DNA of 64,000 nucleotides from Gammaproteobacteria bacterium (lineage in GTDB: Bacteria; Pseudomonadota; Gammaproteobacteria; SZUA-140): positions 62,001 to 126,000 of the forward strand of contig WFVD01000026.1 in assembly GCA_015491865.1 (NCBI GenBank), given 5' to 3'. The notes beneath the pieces were generated by a model that did not search any database, was not told the DNA's origin, and worked only from the letters and a program-made list of their open reading frames with translations. This document shows positions 28,901-36,693 of the stretch, piece by piece (positions within the stretch are counted from its first letter, which is position 1; each line of letters begins with the position of its first letter). Position numbers and translations under genes: made by a program.

Positions 28901-29657
28901 GCAGTCGTCCATCCTGGCCCACCAGGTAGTGGGTAAGTGAGTTCTCTTTAGGGGAGTTGTTGACCAGGTAGTGAATACGATCCAGCTGGAGTTGAATCGC
29001 AAATACCCCGATCTTGCTGCCCATCGCATCGAGTATCGGCGTGGTGATAAAGCCTGCCAGCTTGCCGTCGGCGGCGGCATGGTATTCCAGATCTGAAAAT
29101 AGCGTTTGACCGCTCTCAAGTGAACGTCTGGCCGTTGAGGCGAATCGGGTTGAGGCGTAACGATCACTAAACAGGTTGGTGCCAAGATCGCGCTTTCTGG
29201 CAACAGTAAAGAGGATGTTGCCGCCTTTGTCGATTAAGAACAGGTTATAAATATAGTCGTACTGGCGCGAAAAGAGCACCAGATTCTGCTGGTGTTGACC
29301 AGCCAGTGAACGCCAGGTAGCGCTTCTGGTAAACGTTTTCAGTGTTTCATTGCTGGCCCTAAAGCTATTCTGAAGGGCGATGAGGAATTCAGCATTCTGC
29401 TGGTTTCCAGCCTGGGTTCGGATATCCATGAAACGGTAATCGAACCAGGTTTTGATAAAGCGGGCGTTGCTGTGTGCATCTTGAGCCAGCTCATGAGAGA
29501 CAGTCTCATGCAGGCTATTGATCGCTTGACGATAGCCAATCCAGGCCGTCAATGACATCGGGATAAGCGATAACAGCAAAAACCATAATAGTAAATTGCG
29601 GGCTAGAGAGCCGCGGGGCTTTTTGGGTACGACGCTATTTTTCACGGAGTGGTTCAC
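25935..29657 (-). CDS. Hybrid sensor histidine kinase with two receivers and Hpt
   Basis: A 1240-residue BarA-like hybrid kinase. Order: membrane helix (about 20-42), large periplasmic Cache-type sensor (about 45-330), second helix (about 340-358), HAMP (360-412), PAS (435-555), HisKA with SHEIRTPMNG, HATPase with NLLSNAVKF, DSGIGI and GGTGLGL, receiver 1 (about 815-940; IIDSHIPE phospho-Asp but only one acidic residue in the first pocket), receiver 2 (about 970-1090; VEDN, FMDCLMPEMDG, SKP), and Hpt (AHSIKGASAQFG). The start is GTG, overlapping the stop of a 42-codon ORF (GTGA). The signal sensed and the final response regulator are unknown. Confidence 0.95.
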   Translation of the reverse strand: MNHSVKNSVVPKKPRGSLARNLLLWFLLLSLIPMSLTAWIGYRQAINSLHETVSHELAQDAHSNARFIKTWFDYRFMDIRTQAGNQQNAEFLIALQNSFRASNETLKTFTRSATWRSLAGQHQQNLVLFSRQYDYIYNLFLIDKGGNILFTVARKRDLGTNLFSDRYASTRFASTARRSLESGQTLFSDLEYHAAADGKLAGFITTPILDAMGSKIGVFAIQLQLDRIHYLVNNSPKENSLTHYLVGQDGRLRTPIDHNNQNEILRLRIDSEQTRLWQQEHGDTSINRDNEQEIVFNYPGPSGKEVIGIHQNVSIGEINWALISEINFDEAFAPAQKLKQIILMIFLLTSIIVTALAIFQARRITRPITQLVDASKLIASGEISQPVKVDANNEIGVLADALNHMNAARLEQELAMEQSSLEIQEALIDLEEQKFALDQHAIVAITDITGTINFANDKFTEITGYSRQELLGQNHRLLNSGYHDSEFFRKMYETISVGKVWNGEICNRAKDGHLYWVDTTIVPFMDDDDEPESYIAIRTDITKRKKAEQELVEAKENAEAATLQKSEFLANMSHEIRTPMNGIIGMSGLLLETDLSPKQRSYASATMNSADSLLTIINDILDFSKIEAGKLELEEVPFDLQSLAEDVSELMALKCREKGIEMLLRYRPNTERFVIGDPGRVRQILLNLLSNAVKFTQQGDILLTIESITTNTPQTTELAEFRISVTDSGIGIAQDKLSHIFNKFDQEDSSTTRKYGGTGLGLAICQQLCTMMRGDITVDSQKGKGSTFTFTIKLQVTPEPLKEEETCLNHHDLSALKTLIIDSSEAARTIFKEQLSPLRLRDIRSASSAKEAIDLLQQATKEDDPFNIAIIDSHIPETAGEALAIEIMQRKLLADGTLLFVTSHPEKGDGVKLKSLGVDGYLTKPTYPSEIPQILSLIRDAKLHNREIPLLTRHTLKAAKTGSRKKPEFNNTQILLVEDNPVNIDVATEMLEGYRCTVTPAGNGLEAVALARIRDFDLIFMDCLMPEMDGFEATTAIRRFQAADPDHQRTPIIAFTANAMKSDREKCLDAGMDDYISKPVNQEALENILIKWLAHKAEMVEDNIEEALFSPKDRVNPSSETLDLTPFNQLKKMFGERFSEIIEQHTQNAAENVSRVEEAIKQGDFDQLEHAAHSIKGASAQFGAIQLNKVSIELEKLAKEGDLKRAEVAFRELKVAQQVTAEAMLRETGQEMITASETET

Positions 29658-29782
29658 TGATCGCGGGGTTCCATACCGCTTAGCGCTGGCTTACCGTCTA
29701 GCTCTTTTAATAAGGGCTGTAATAGTCGCAATGCTATCCATATCTGTTGTCGGGTGGTATTGATTGTGTGAATGTTTTGCAT
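29654..29782 (-). CDS. 42-residue ORF translationally coupled to hybrid kinase
   Basis: This frame is absent from the ORF track (too short). It encodes MQNIHTINTTRQQIWIALRL and a further 22 residues ending MEPRDQ. An AAAGGGAG ribosome-binding site lies seven bases before the ATG, one of the better ones in the window. Its TGA overlaps the GTG start of the kinase (GTGA), and the kinase has no ribosome-binding site of its own except within this frame. The middle (IWIALRLLQPLLKEL) could be an amphipathic helix. No family is recognised. It is either a small regulator of the kinase or a leader that sets kinase translation. Confidence 0.65.
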   Translation of the reverse strand: MQNIHTINTTRQQIWIALRLLQPLLKELDGKPALSGMEPRDQ

Positions 29783-30219
29783 GACCAACTCCCTTTGTCA
29801 TTGTGTGTGGCATCCGTTGCCTCTACGATTACACTAACGATCTTCTGCGGTGCGTGTGATATCGCACGCCATACACTTTTTCAGCTTAAGTAATCGCTGC
29901 GTTAAACGATTACTCCGCCGCTTCACCCCTCGTCATGACAATTGATAGCGGTTCCTGAATTGAGTAACGGCAATTGAATAACAGCGATATTGAATAAAGG
30001 TGTTATGCGCTCATCGTATATCGGTAAATTTTCCATTTTATTTAATCTGGGTTCGATCTGCTGCCAATCATGCTCGCTATTATCTGCTTAATATGGCTGG
30101 TATTGGTGTGAGTCTGGCCGTTACTATGGTGTAGACGGCGATGGTTGCAGTTTTGAGTCAGCACCTGTTGTCGTTGATAACGATCTTTTGTTGACCATTC
30201 GAGTGAGGGGTGTGGGCAG
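29783..30219. other. Divergent intergenic region between kinase operon and GspE-like gene
   Basis: A 437-base gap with two clear dyads: GCGTGTGATATCGCACGC (29852-29869, one mismatched pair) and AGTAATCG...CGATTACT (29889-29914, ten-base spacer). Both could be operator sites for the divergent genes. No tRNA or credible frame is seen apart from a 28-codon plus-strand frame at 30005 that I do not accept. Confidence 0.5.
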
Positions 30220-32028
30220 ATGGTGCTGAAGAGGAGCATGGATGTGAAAGGTGTAGCGGATAAACCTCGCCGTATTCAGCTCGATGAGATGAGTGAGCAG
30301 CTGTTGGCAGATGGCCTGATCGATAAGAGGCAGCACGAGATGTTGATGCTGAAGGCGCGTTTTCGTGATAAGGGCGATCAACACCCGTTTGCAATTATCG
30401 AAAGCCATGAGCTGGTAACGGTGACCGTGCCACCGCAGCCGCTGAATCAGGACTTCCTTAGCCAGTGGCTGGCTGAGAAACTCGCGCTGCCCTATCGTCG
30501 TATTGATCCGCTGAAAGTGGATGTGGCTTCTGTTGCTGCTGCTGTCTCATATAGCTACGCCGAACGTAACAGGCTGCTGCCGATTGAAATGGGGGCGGGG
30601 TATGTGGTGATCACCACGGCAGAGCCTTACCAGACGGCGTGGATAAAAGAGCTTGAGCATGTGTTGAATAAAGAGGTACGGCTTGAGATTACCAGTCCGG
30701 CCGACATCGAACGTTTTCGCGTTGAGTTTTATGCTATCTCCAAATCAGTGGTAGGGGCGAACGATGATAAGCAGGGGAGCTTGCCGAGTGAAATCAATAA
30801 CCTTGAGCAGATGCTGGAGCTGGGTAAGGCGGGTAGCCTAGATGCCAATGATCAGCATGTAGTTAATATTGTCGACTGGCTATTGCAGTACGCTTTTGAT
30901 CAACGCGCCAGCGATATTCATTTGGAACCGCGTCGCGAGCAGGGCAATATCCGTTTCCGGATCGATGGCATGTTGCATCAGGTCTATCAACTGCCGGCAC
31001 AGGTGATGGCGGCGGTAGTGAGCCGGATTAAAATTCTCGGGCGGATGGATCTGGCAGAGAAGCGCCGACCACTCGACGGCCGCCTCAAGACCCGGGCGCC
31101 CAACGGCAGTGAGGTGGAGCTGCGCCTCTCAACCATGCCGACCGCCTTTGGCGAGAAGATGGTGATGCGTATCTTTGATCCCGATATTCTGGTGAAGAAC
31201 TTTTCTGACCTCGGGTTTGGTAACGCTGAGTCTCTGCAGTGGCAGGCGATGATCGAAAAGCCGCATGGGATCATTTTAGTGACCGGGCCGACCGGCTCCG
31301 GTAAGACCACAACCCTCTATTCCACCCTGAAACATCTCGCTCGGCCCGAGCTTAATATCTGCACCATTGAAGACCCCATTGAGATGGTGGTGCCCGATTT
31401 TAATCAGCTGCAGGTGCAGCACAACATTGATCTCGCTTTTGCCGACGGGGTTCGGGCGCTGCTGCGGCAGGACCCAGATATCATCATGGTGGGTGAGATA
31501 CGTGATCGTGAGACGGCCGAAGTGGCGATACAGGCGGCGCTTACCGGTCACCTGGTGATCTCGACGCTGCACACCAATGATGCGGTACTGGCGATTACGC
31601 GGCTGCTGGAGATTGGCGTACCGCAGTATATGATTGGTGCATCGGTGATCGGAGTGGTGGCACAGCGGCTGGTGCGAACCCTCTGCCCACATTGCAAACA
31701 GCCTGTCGTCCCCGATGCAGGGCTGTGGCAGGCACTGAGTCAGCCGTGGAAGAGCGTGACACCGGAGAAGATCATGGCATCCAGCGGCTGTCTTGAGTGC
31801 CGTCAAACCGGTTATGCCGGACGTGTGGGGATCTATGAGATGATGACGCTTTCGAGTGGTCTGCGAGAGCTGTTGCGCCATCAGAGGGTTGATATTGCAC
31901 AGGTGCGTCAGCAGGCTCAAAAGGAGGGGATGCGCCCGTTACGAATCAGCGGCCTGCAGAAAGTGGCGAAGGGGATGACATCGCTGGATGAGGTCTTTCG
32001 GGTGGCACCACCGCAGAGCGAGGAGTGA
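30220..32028 (+). CDS. GspE/PilB-family secretion ATPase
   Basis: A 602-residue hexameric ATPase of the type II secretion / type IV pilus class. The N-terminal GspE-type domains occupy about 1-190. The core has Walker A GPTGSGKTTTLYS, Asp box IEDPIEM, Walker B DPDIIMVGEIRDRETAE and His box LVISTLHTND. The zinc-binding tetracysteine is complete (CPHC...CLEC). GAGGGG lies nine bases before the ATG at 30220; a GTG at 30244 is an alternative. No pilin, platform or secretin gene is adjacent, so the machine it drives is not shown here. Confidence 0.92.
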   Translation: MVLKRSMDVKGVADKPRRIQLDEMSEQLLADGLIDKRQHEMLMLKARFRDKGDQHPFAIIESHELVTVTVPPQPLNQDFLSQWLAEKLALPYRRIDPLKVDVASVAAAVSYSYAERNRLLPIEMGAGYVVITTAEPYQTAWIKELEHVLNKEVRLEITSPADIERFRVEFYAISKSVVGANDDKQGSLPSEINNLEQMLELGKAGSLDANDQHVVNIVDWLLQYAFDQRASDIHLEPRREQGNIRFRIDGMLHQVYQLPAQVMAAVVSRIKILGRMDLAEKRRPLDGRLKTRAPNGSEVELRLSTMPTAFGEKMVMRIFDPDILVKNFSDLGFGNAESLQWQAMIEKPHGIILVTGPTGSGKTTTLYSTLKHLARPELNICTIEDPIEMVVPDFNQLQVQHNIDLAFADGVRALLRQDPDIIMVGEIRDRETAEVAIQAALTGHLVISTLHTNDAVLAITRLLEIGVPQYMIGASVIGVVAQRLVRTLCPHCKQPVVPDAGLWQALSQPWKSVTPEKIMASSGCLECRQTGYAGRVGIYEMMTLSSGLRELLRHQRVDIAQVRQQAQKEGMRPLRISGLQKVAKGMTSLDEVFRVAPPQSEE

Positions 32029-32064
32029 CCGGCTGCTGCTTAGCAGGCCGTTGTAAAGGTCTCG

Positions 32065-33603
32065 CTATCTGAGCCGCTCATTGAATTCACGCACCATTTT
32101 CGATAGTTTTTGCAGGTCTTGATCCAGCTGCTTTTCTCGCTGCTGAATCTGCTGGGAAAAGTTGGCAAAAGTCTCAAGCAATCTGGTTTTTTCATCTTGC
32201 AGGGTGTCACCAAAACGTTCACGGTACTGTTGTTGAAGCGTTTCGATCATCGCTGAAAACCGCGCCTCGCTGAGCGCTGACTGGCTAATGGTCTCCAGCA
32301 GCGCCTGTTCGATATCCAGCGGTGATTTTTTGAATAGCCTTTCATGGCGGGTCACAATCTGCTGAATGATGCTGGCGGCTTCTGACTCCTCAATATCGGA
32401 CATCAGGCGGGTGATGTCTGATGTGATACCTGTTGATAGTGACGTCTGCGGCGCGCTCTTCTGTTCTGCACTTTCAGTGGAAAGATTGAAGGCGGCGCTT
32501 CCAAAGCGTTCAATACCTGCGTCGATGAGCGGCTGGAGCAGCTCTTTTGCCTCGGCTTCACTGGTCTCCGGGTATTGCAGGTAAGAGAGGATCGCAACGG
32601 AAAGGTAGTCACCGGAGAGACCGCTCTGTTTTACAGTCGGGCCAGTTGAGCCAGTAGTGCTGGTGGGGCCCTCGGTCTGCTGGCGTTTGCTGTGCCAGTA
32701 TTTGCTAAATTGATGTGGTTTTTTACTCGCTGCCAGTTTGCTATCGATACGCTCTGCGAGTGTTCGAATGTCACGGCTGGCAGGGCTATGTGGTTGAGCC
32801 AAGATGATCGGGGTTTGCAGGCAGATTGCGCTACTGATGGTTGGGTCTTCAGCAATATTTCCCATATAGCCGATGCGTGTCTGCAGGTATTTTTTTGCAG
32901 CGGCTGAGAAGCGCCGGAACACCTCACTCCCCTTTTGAGGCGAGGGGGCGCGGTTGACGATGGTATAGATTGGCTGCTTCAGCGTTTTGCGTTTCATCAC
33001 CCGCATCAGTGCAAAGGCGTCGGTCAGCGAGGTGGGTTCAGGCGAGATCACCAGCACGCAGTACTGGGCAGAGGCGAGGAACTCCAGCACCGTCTCTCCA
33101 ATACCTGCTGCTGTATCGATGAGTAGATAGTCAAAGCGTGACTCCAGCTGTGCCAGCGCCTGTGACAGGCGCTGATGCTGTGCCCGGTCCAGATCTACGC
33201 AGCTGGTGATTCCGGATGCGGCGGGCACCACCTTAATGCCGCTGGGACCGTCGAGCATGATCTCATCGATACTTTTTTCGCCGTTAAGCAGATGTTCGAT
33301 GGTGTATTCAGGGTTGAGGTTTAGCAGAATGTTGATGTTGGCGAGGCCAGTGTCGGCATCCAGAATGCAGACCTTTGCTCCCAGTTGTGCCAGCGCAATG
33401 CCGAGGTTAGTGGTGACACTGGTTTTGCCCACCCCTCCTTTGCCGCTGCTGATTGCAATGACGCGGGTGGGACGTGCGTCCGGGAGGGGCGGGACGGTGG
33501 CGGGCGTGGTGGGTGCGGGTGCGTGTTTTAGCATAATTTGCGGTGTCGCAGCACTGTCGTGAGGCAGCGTTGCTAGATCCCCTCCTGTTCTGGATTGTCC
33601 CAT
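32065..33603 (-). CDS. MinD/FlhG-like ATPase with long C-terminal extension
   Basis: A 512-residue protein. Residues about 45-300 form a ParA/MinD-type ATPase with deviant Walker A SSGKGGVGKTSVTTN and a DADTGLANINILLNL switch region like FlhG/FleN and MinD. Residues about 300-340 are a Ser/Thr/Gly-rich linker. The last 170 residues are helical and charged, ending in a coiled coil (QQIQQREKQLDQDLQKLSKM). FlhG and MinD are normally 270-300 residues, so the extension is unusual. The start is uncertain: neither 33603 nor the ATG at 33534 has a good ribosome-binding site. The frame overlaps the slt stop by 31 bases. Confidence 0.82.
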   Translation of the reverse strand: MGQSRTGGDLATLPHDSAATPQIMLKHAPAPTTPATVPPLPDARPTRVIAISSGKGGVGKTSVTTNLGIALAQLGAKVCILDADTGLANINILLNLNPEYTIEHLLNGEKSIDEIMLDGPSGIKVVPAASGITSCVDLDRAQHQRLSQALAQLESRFDYLLIDTAAGIGETVLEFLASAQYCVLVISPEPTSLTDAFALMRVMKRKTLKQPIYTIVNRAPSPQKGSEVFRRFSAAAKKYLQTRIGYMGNIAEDPTISSAICLQTPIILAQPHSPASRDIRTLAERIDSKLAASKKPHQFSKYWHSKRQQTEGPTSTTGSTGPTVKQSGLSGDYLSVAILSYLQYPETSEAEAKELLQPLIDAGIERFGSAAFNLSTESAEQKSAPQTSLSTGITSDITRLMSDIEESEAASIIQQIVTRHERLFKKSPLDIEQALLETISQSALSEARFSAMIETLQQQYRERFGDTLQDEKTRLLETFANFSQQIQQREKQLDQDLQKLSKMVREFNERLR

Positions 33604-35783
33604 TCAGTATGATTAAGGGTAATGGTCTCGCGATAGTGCATCGTTTTAACGTTGCTTATAGCATCTTTTTCATTTGACTGTTTAGGTTGGTTCTCTAATG
33701 GCAGAATAGTTGCCCCCTTTTTCATCGGAAGCGGCTCTGCAATCTTGAGAGTTTCAGAGGGGCCAGATGGCTGCTGCATCTCTATATGAGGGCTCTGTGC
33801 GACCACGGGAGGCGGCGAGCCGATCGGCACCATCCGCTGTGCAAGCGGTGTTAGCGGCTGGCCAAGGTGCTGTTCATAGATTGGGGTAAAGACCATGATG
33901 TTCTGGATGTAGTTGCGCGTTTCGTTATACGGAATGGTTTCGGCCCAGATGTCTGCATCGACCTGGCGGTTTTTGGGTATCCAGCGCTTTACTCTGGCCT
34001 CTCCTGCGTTGTAGGCAGCGAGTGCCAGCAGCGGATTGTTATCAAAGCGTCTCAGTACTTTCCCCAGGTGTTTCATGCCGAGTTTTAAGTTGGTTTCAAC
34101 ATCGATCAGCTGCATGCGGTTTTTGAGACGAATGCCGGTACCGCGTGTTAGCTGTTTGGCCGTACGCGGCATTAGCTGCATCAGCCCCATGGCCCCTGCA
34201 CTGGAGCGCGCGTCCGCGGTGAAGGCGCTCTCCTGGCGGATGAGGGCGAAGGCGAGAGCCGTATCAATATTGTTTTCACGCGCTTTAACGGTGATTTTAT
34301 CGCGATGGACAAGTGGAAAGCGGATATCGAGGTCATCACGGTGGTCGGTGCGCGCAACGGTCATAATGGCGCGGTCGTGCCAGCCCCAGCGGTGGGCCAG
34401 TCTACCGGCCTGGTGAAGTTGCTCATCAACCATGTAGCGAGTCGCAAAAAACCATTCGCGCCGGGCCTCGACGGCGCGCCCAAGCGCAAATAGCTCCTGC
34501 GCCCTTAGGATGCCGGGGTGCTGTTCAATATTGGTTGTGAGCAGCTCGTTCTGTTGTAGTGGTGCGTGCCGAAAGTGGTATGGGCGCTGGAGTTTATCTG
34601 CGGCAAGAAAACTGTAGTAGCCCCGTTTCATGGCGAGCTCTGTATAGATTGCTTCGGCCTGAAGCGGCTGATCGAGCGCGGCCAGCACGCGCGCACGCCA
34701 GTATTGCCAGCGTGGGGTCTGCTGCTCTTCATCGTTGAGCTGGTAGAGCCAGGCAAGTGCGGCATCCCAGTTTTGCTGGTTGAGCGCAGTGCGTACGCGC
34801 CATTCACGCAGGGACTGATCGGCCGGTCTCTCTTCGAGTACGGCAAGCCAGCTTAGCGCCTCGGGTCTGTTACGCAGTGCCATCGCCATCGCAATCGCAC
34901 GCTCGACAGTCATCACTTCATCATCGCTAAAATCGTAACGTGCCTTGATCTTTGACTGCCACATATCGGCTGCTTGGACGGGGTCTTTGCGCGCCATCCG
35001 TTTCAGGCCGTGAACGAGGATGGTATTGCGCATCGGATGTGCGTTGATAAACCTTTTCTGTGAAAGGATACGTGATGGTTTGCGATGAACTTGAATCCAT
35101 CTATTGGCCCAGATGCGCTCTTTTCTGGAGAGAAAGCGGGTCAGGTAGCGGCTCAGAGTGAGTTTGCGTTTTTCCATCGCCAGCTGAATGCGCTGCCAGG
35201 CAAGCTCATCATCGATAAAGCCCGCCTTATGCCACGCGGTAAAGAGCGGATCACAGGCGCGTGGTTGTGAATGGCCGACGAGCCACAGCTGCTCCAGTCC
35301 ATCAAAGGCAGCCCCCTGATCACCGGTGTTGAGCAGCGCGCGGCGATAATAACACTGGAGCGTGATATTGCTGCTGGCTCTGTAAGACTGCTTAACGGCC
35401 TTCCAGCGCCCTTTTTGTGCGAGCTGTTTGATCCAGCGAAAATGGAGTTTGCTGCTCAGTGGGCTGTCATCATGATAGGTGTCGATGAATGTTGCGATTT
35501 CATCGCTGGGTCTTTTATGCAGACGAGTTCGCAGGTATTCATAACGCAGGTAGGGGTAGAGCGGGTATGTTTTGAGCTGCTGGCTAAGTTGTTTGAACTG
35601 CGTGATCGAGCCGCGCTTTAACGCCTGCTCCGCCGCCATGAAGCTGTCACGCTGCTGTTTTATTATTGACGCGGCTTCATGCCCAGGTTCAAGTGACTCC
35701 TCTGCCCAACTGATTGATGTAATAGATAAAGTAAGGCATGCGGCGATGCTGGAGAGATAAAAATTTCGGATAATTTGAGGCAT
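33573..35783 (-). CDS. slt: Soluble lytic murein transglycosylase (Slt70-like)
   Basis: A periplasmic enzyme that cleaves peptidoglycan glycan strands and forms 1,6-anhydro ends. A signal peptide (ending SISWA) leads to the alpha-superhelical ring (about 30-450) and a C-terminal SLT domain with the catalytic Glu in IRQESAF, followed by SSAGAMGLMQLMP and ALAAYNAGEARV. At 736 residues it is about 90 longer than E. coli Slt. The extra residues are a Pro/Ser/Thr-rich C-terminal tail of low complexity that looks disordered. The MinD-like gene overlaps its 3' end. Confidence 0.93.
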   Translation of the reverse strand: MPQIIRNFYLSSIAACLTLSITSISWAEESLEPGHEAASIIKQQRDSFMAAEQALKRGSITQFKQLSQQLKTYPLYPYLRYEYLRTRLHKRPSDEIATFIDTYHDDSPLSSKLHFRWIKQLAQKGRWKAVKQSYRASSNITLQCYYRRALLNTGDQGAAFDGLEQLWLVGHSQPRACDPLFTAWHKAGFIDDELAWQRIQLAMEKRKLTLSRYLTRFLSRKERIWANRWIQVHRKPSRILSQKRFINAHPMRNTILVHGLKRMARKDPVQAADMWQSKIKARYDFSDDEVMTVERAIAMAMALRNRPEALSWLAVLEERPADQSLREWRVRTALNQQNWDAALAWLYQLNDEEQQTPRWQYWRARVLAALDQPLQAEAIYTELAMKRGYYSFLAADKLQRPYHFRHAPLQQNELLTTNIEQHPGILRAQELFALGRAVEARREWFFATRYMVDEQLHQAGRLAHRWGWHDRAIMTVARTDHRDDLDIRFPLVHRDKITVKARENNIDTALAFALIRQESAFTADARSSAGAMGLMQLMPRTAKQLTRGTGIRLKNRMQLIDVETNLKLGMKHLGKVLRRFDNNPLLALAAYNAGEARVKRWIPKNRQVDADIWAETIPYNETRNYIQNIMVFTPIYEQHLGQPLTPLAQRMVPIGSPPPVVAQSPHIEMQQPSGPSETLKIAEPLPMKKGATILPLENQPKQSNEKDAISNVKTMHYRETITLNHTEWDNPEQEGI

Positions 35784-35864
35784 AAGACTGATTATGAAAG
35801 TTTCATGCCAGTTATGCCGGGCCGGTGGAAATTAAAACAGTGATAAACAGCGCGGAGGAAATAT

Positions 35865-35892
35865 GATGGGCGACACTGGTATGTCGCCCATC
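35865..35892 (-). terminator. Strong hairpin after the HU-like gene
   Basis: GATGGGCGACA and TGTCGCCCATC form a perfect 11-bp stem with a six-base loop. It lies 13 bases after the HU-like stop. No long T tract follows on the minus strand (ATATTTCC), so it may stop transcription weakly or protect the 3' end of the mRNA. Confidence 0.55.
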
Positions 35893-35904
35893 GGGTGGCA
35901 GTAA

Positions 35905-36297
35905 CTAAGAGGCCATATCCTTGAGCGCCTTTAGAGGCTGTACCTTCACAACATTGCGTGCAGGTTTGGCTTTGAATACCATCTCTTCTCCGGTAAAAGG
36001 GTTGGTCCCCTTGCGTGCGCGAGTCGCGGGTTTACGGTTCACTTTTACTTTAAGAATACCCGGCAGGGTGAAGACCTGAGCAGAACCTTTTTTGATATGT
36101 CCTTCGATGACTATTTTAAGTTCATCAAATACAGAAGCTATCTCTTTTTTTGTTAGCCCTGTCTTTTCAGAGAGGTGGCCAAAAAGTGCTGTACGAGTGT
36201 ACGGTTCCTTGATCGCTTTCACGCGAGGCTTCCTGGTAGCAACCGCTTTTTTGGTTGATGCCTTTTTCTTTGCAGCAGCTTTTTTCTTAGTGACCAT
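35905..36297 (-). CDS. HU/IHF-family DNA-binding protein with lysine-rich N-terminal tail
   Basis: A 130-residue nucleoid protein. Residues about 1-28 are Lys/Ala-rich (KKKAAAKKKASTKKAVATRK), like the tail of histone H1 or AlgP. Residues about 33-125 match the HU/IHF fold, with TKKEIASVFDELK in the dimer helices and GILKVKVNRKPATRARKGTNPFTGEEM as the DNA-binding arm and hinge. The ORF track begins 34 codons upstream; the ATG at 36297 has GGAGACAAG before it. Ordinary HU is about 90 residues, so the tail is an addition. It probably compacts DNA. Confidence 0.9.
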   Translation of the reverse strand: MVTKKKAAAKKKASTKKAVATRKPRVKAIKEPYTRTALFGHLSEKTGLTKKEIASVFDELKIVIEGHIKKGSAQVFTLPGILKVKVNRKPATRARKGTNPFTGEEMVFKAKPARNVVKVQPLKALKDMAS

Positions 36298-36693
36298 GTT
36301 TGCTTGTCTCCTCTGTTTATATAAGGGTTGCCGATAGGCTATGCAGTTAAACGAGATCCATGTGTGTCGCAGAATAACAACGTGTTTACTAAAGCGCAAC
36401 GGTTAGTTGATCTGCGGTTCGAAGTAAGATTAAGACTATTAATCTCGAATAATTCATTCATCGATAGTGAAATTCATAATCGATAAAATAAGCCTGCTAT
36501 TGCATCGGTAGTGACGCTCTATTCTGGATGTGCAACTGTGATAACTATTTTGCTGCTAACAGCAGGTTATTATCTACTTGTATTGGCTGAGGTAAAGTAG
36601 TGCTGAGGGAGATGATTGCGGTATTATTTAAGCAGCAGAAAAAATACCAGTGATGGCTAACCAGGTGATCAATATTGCAGCAAGGTGTAACAA
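36298..36693. other. AT-rich divergent intergenic region
   Basis: A 396-base gap between the HU-like gene and the DUF2835 gene. It is visibly AT-rich in the middle (36430-36660) and must hold both promoters. I see no frame, RNA gene or clear operator that I can support. Confidence 0.4.

Noticed and set aside
30005-30091. 28-codon plus-strand frame MRSSYIGKFSIL...
   Set aside because: Ribosome-binding site is poorly spaced (AAAGG, four to five bases away), there is no recognised feature, and it lies in an intergenic region where such frames arise by chance.
25935-35783. A complete new secretion or pilus system spanning the kinase, GspE-like ATPase, MinD-like and Slt genes
   Set aside because: No secretin, pilin, platform protein or peptidase is present. 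The genes are in separate transcription units, so a shared machine is not supported.
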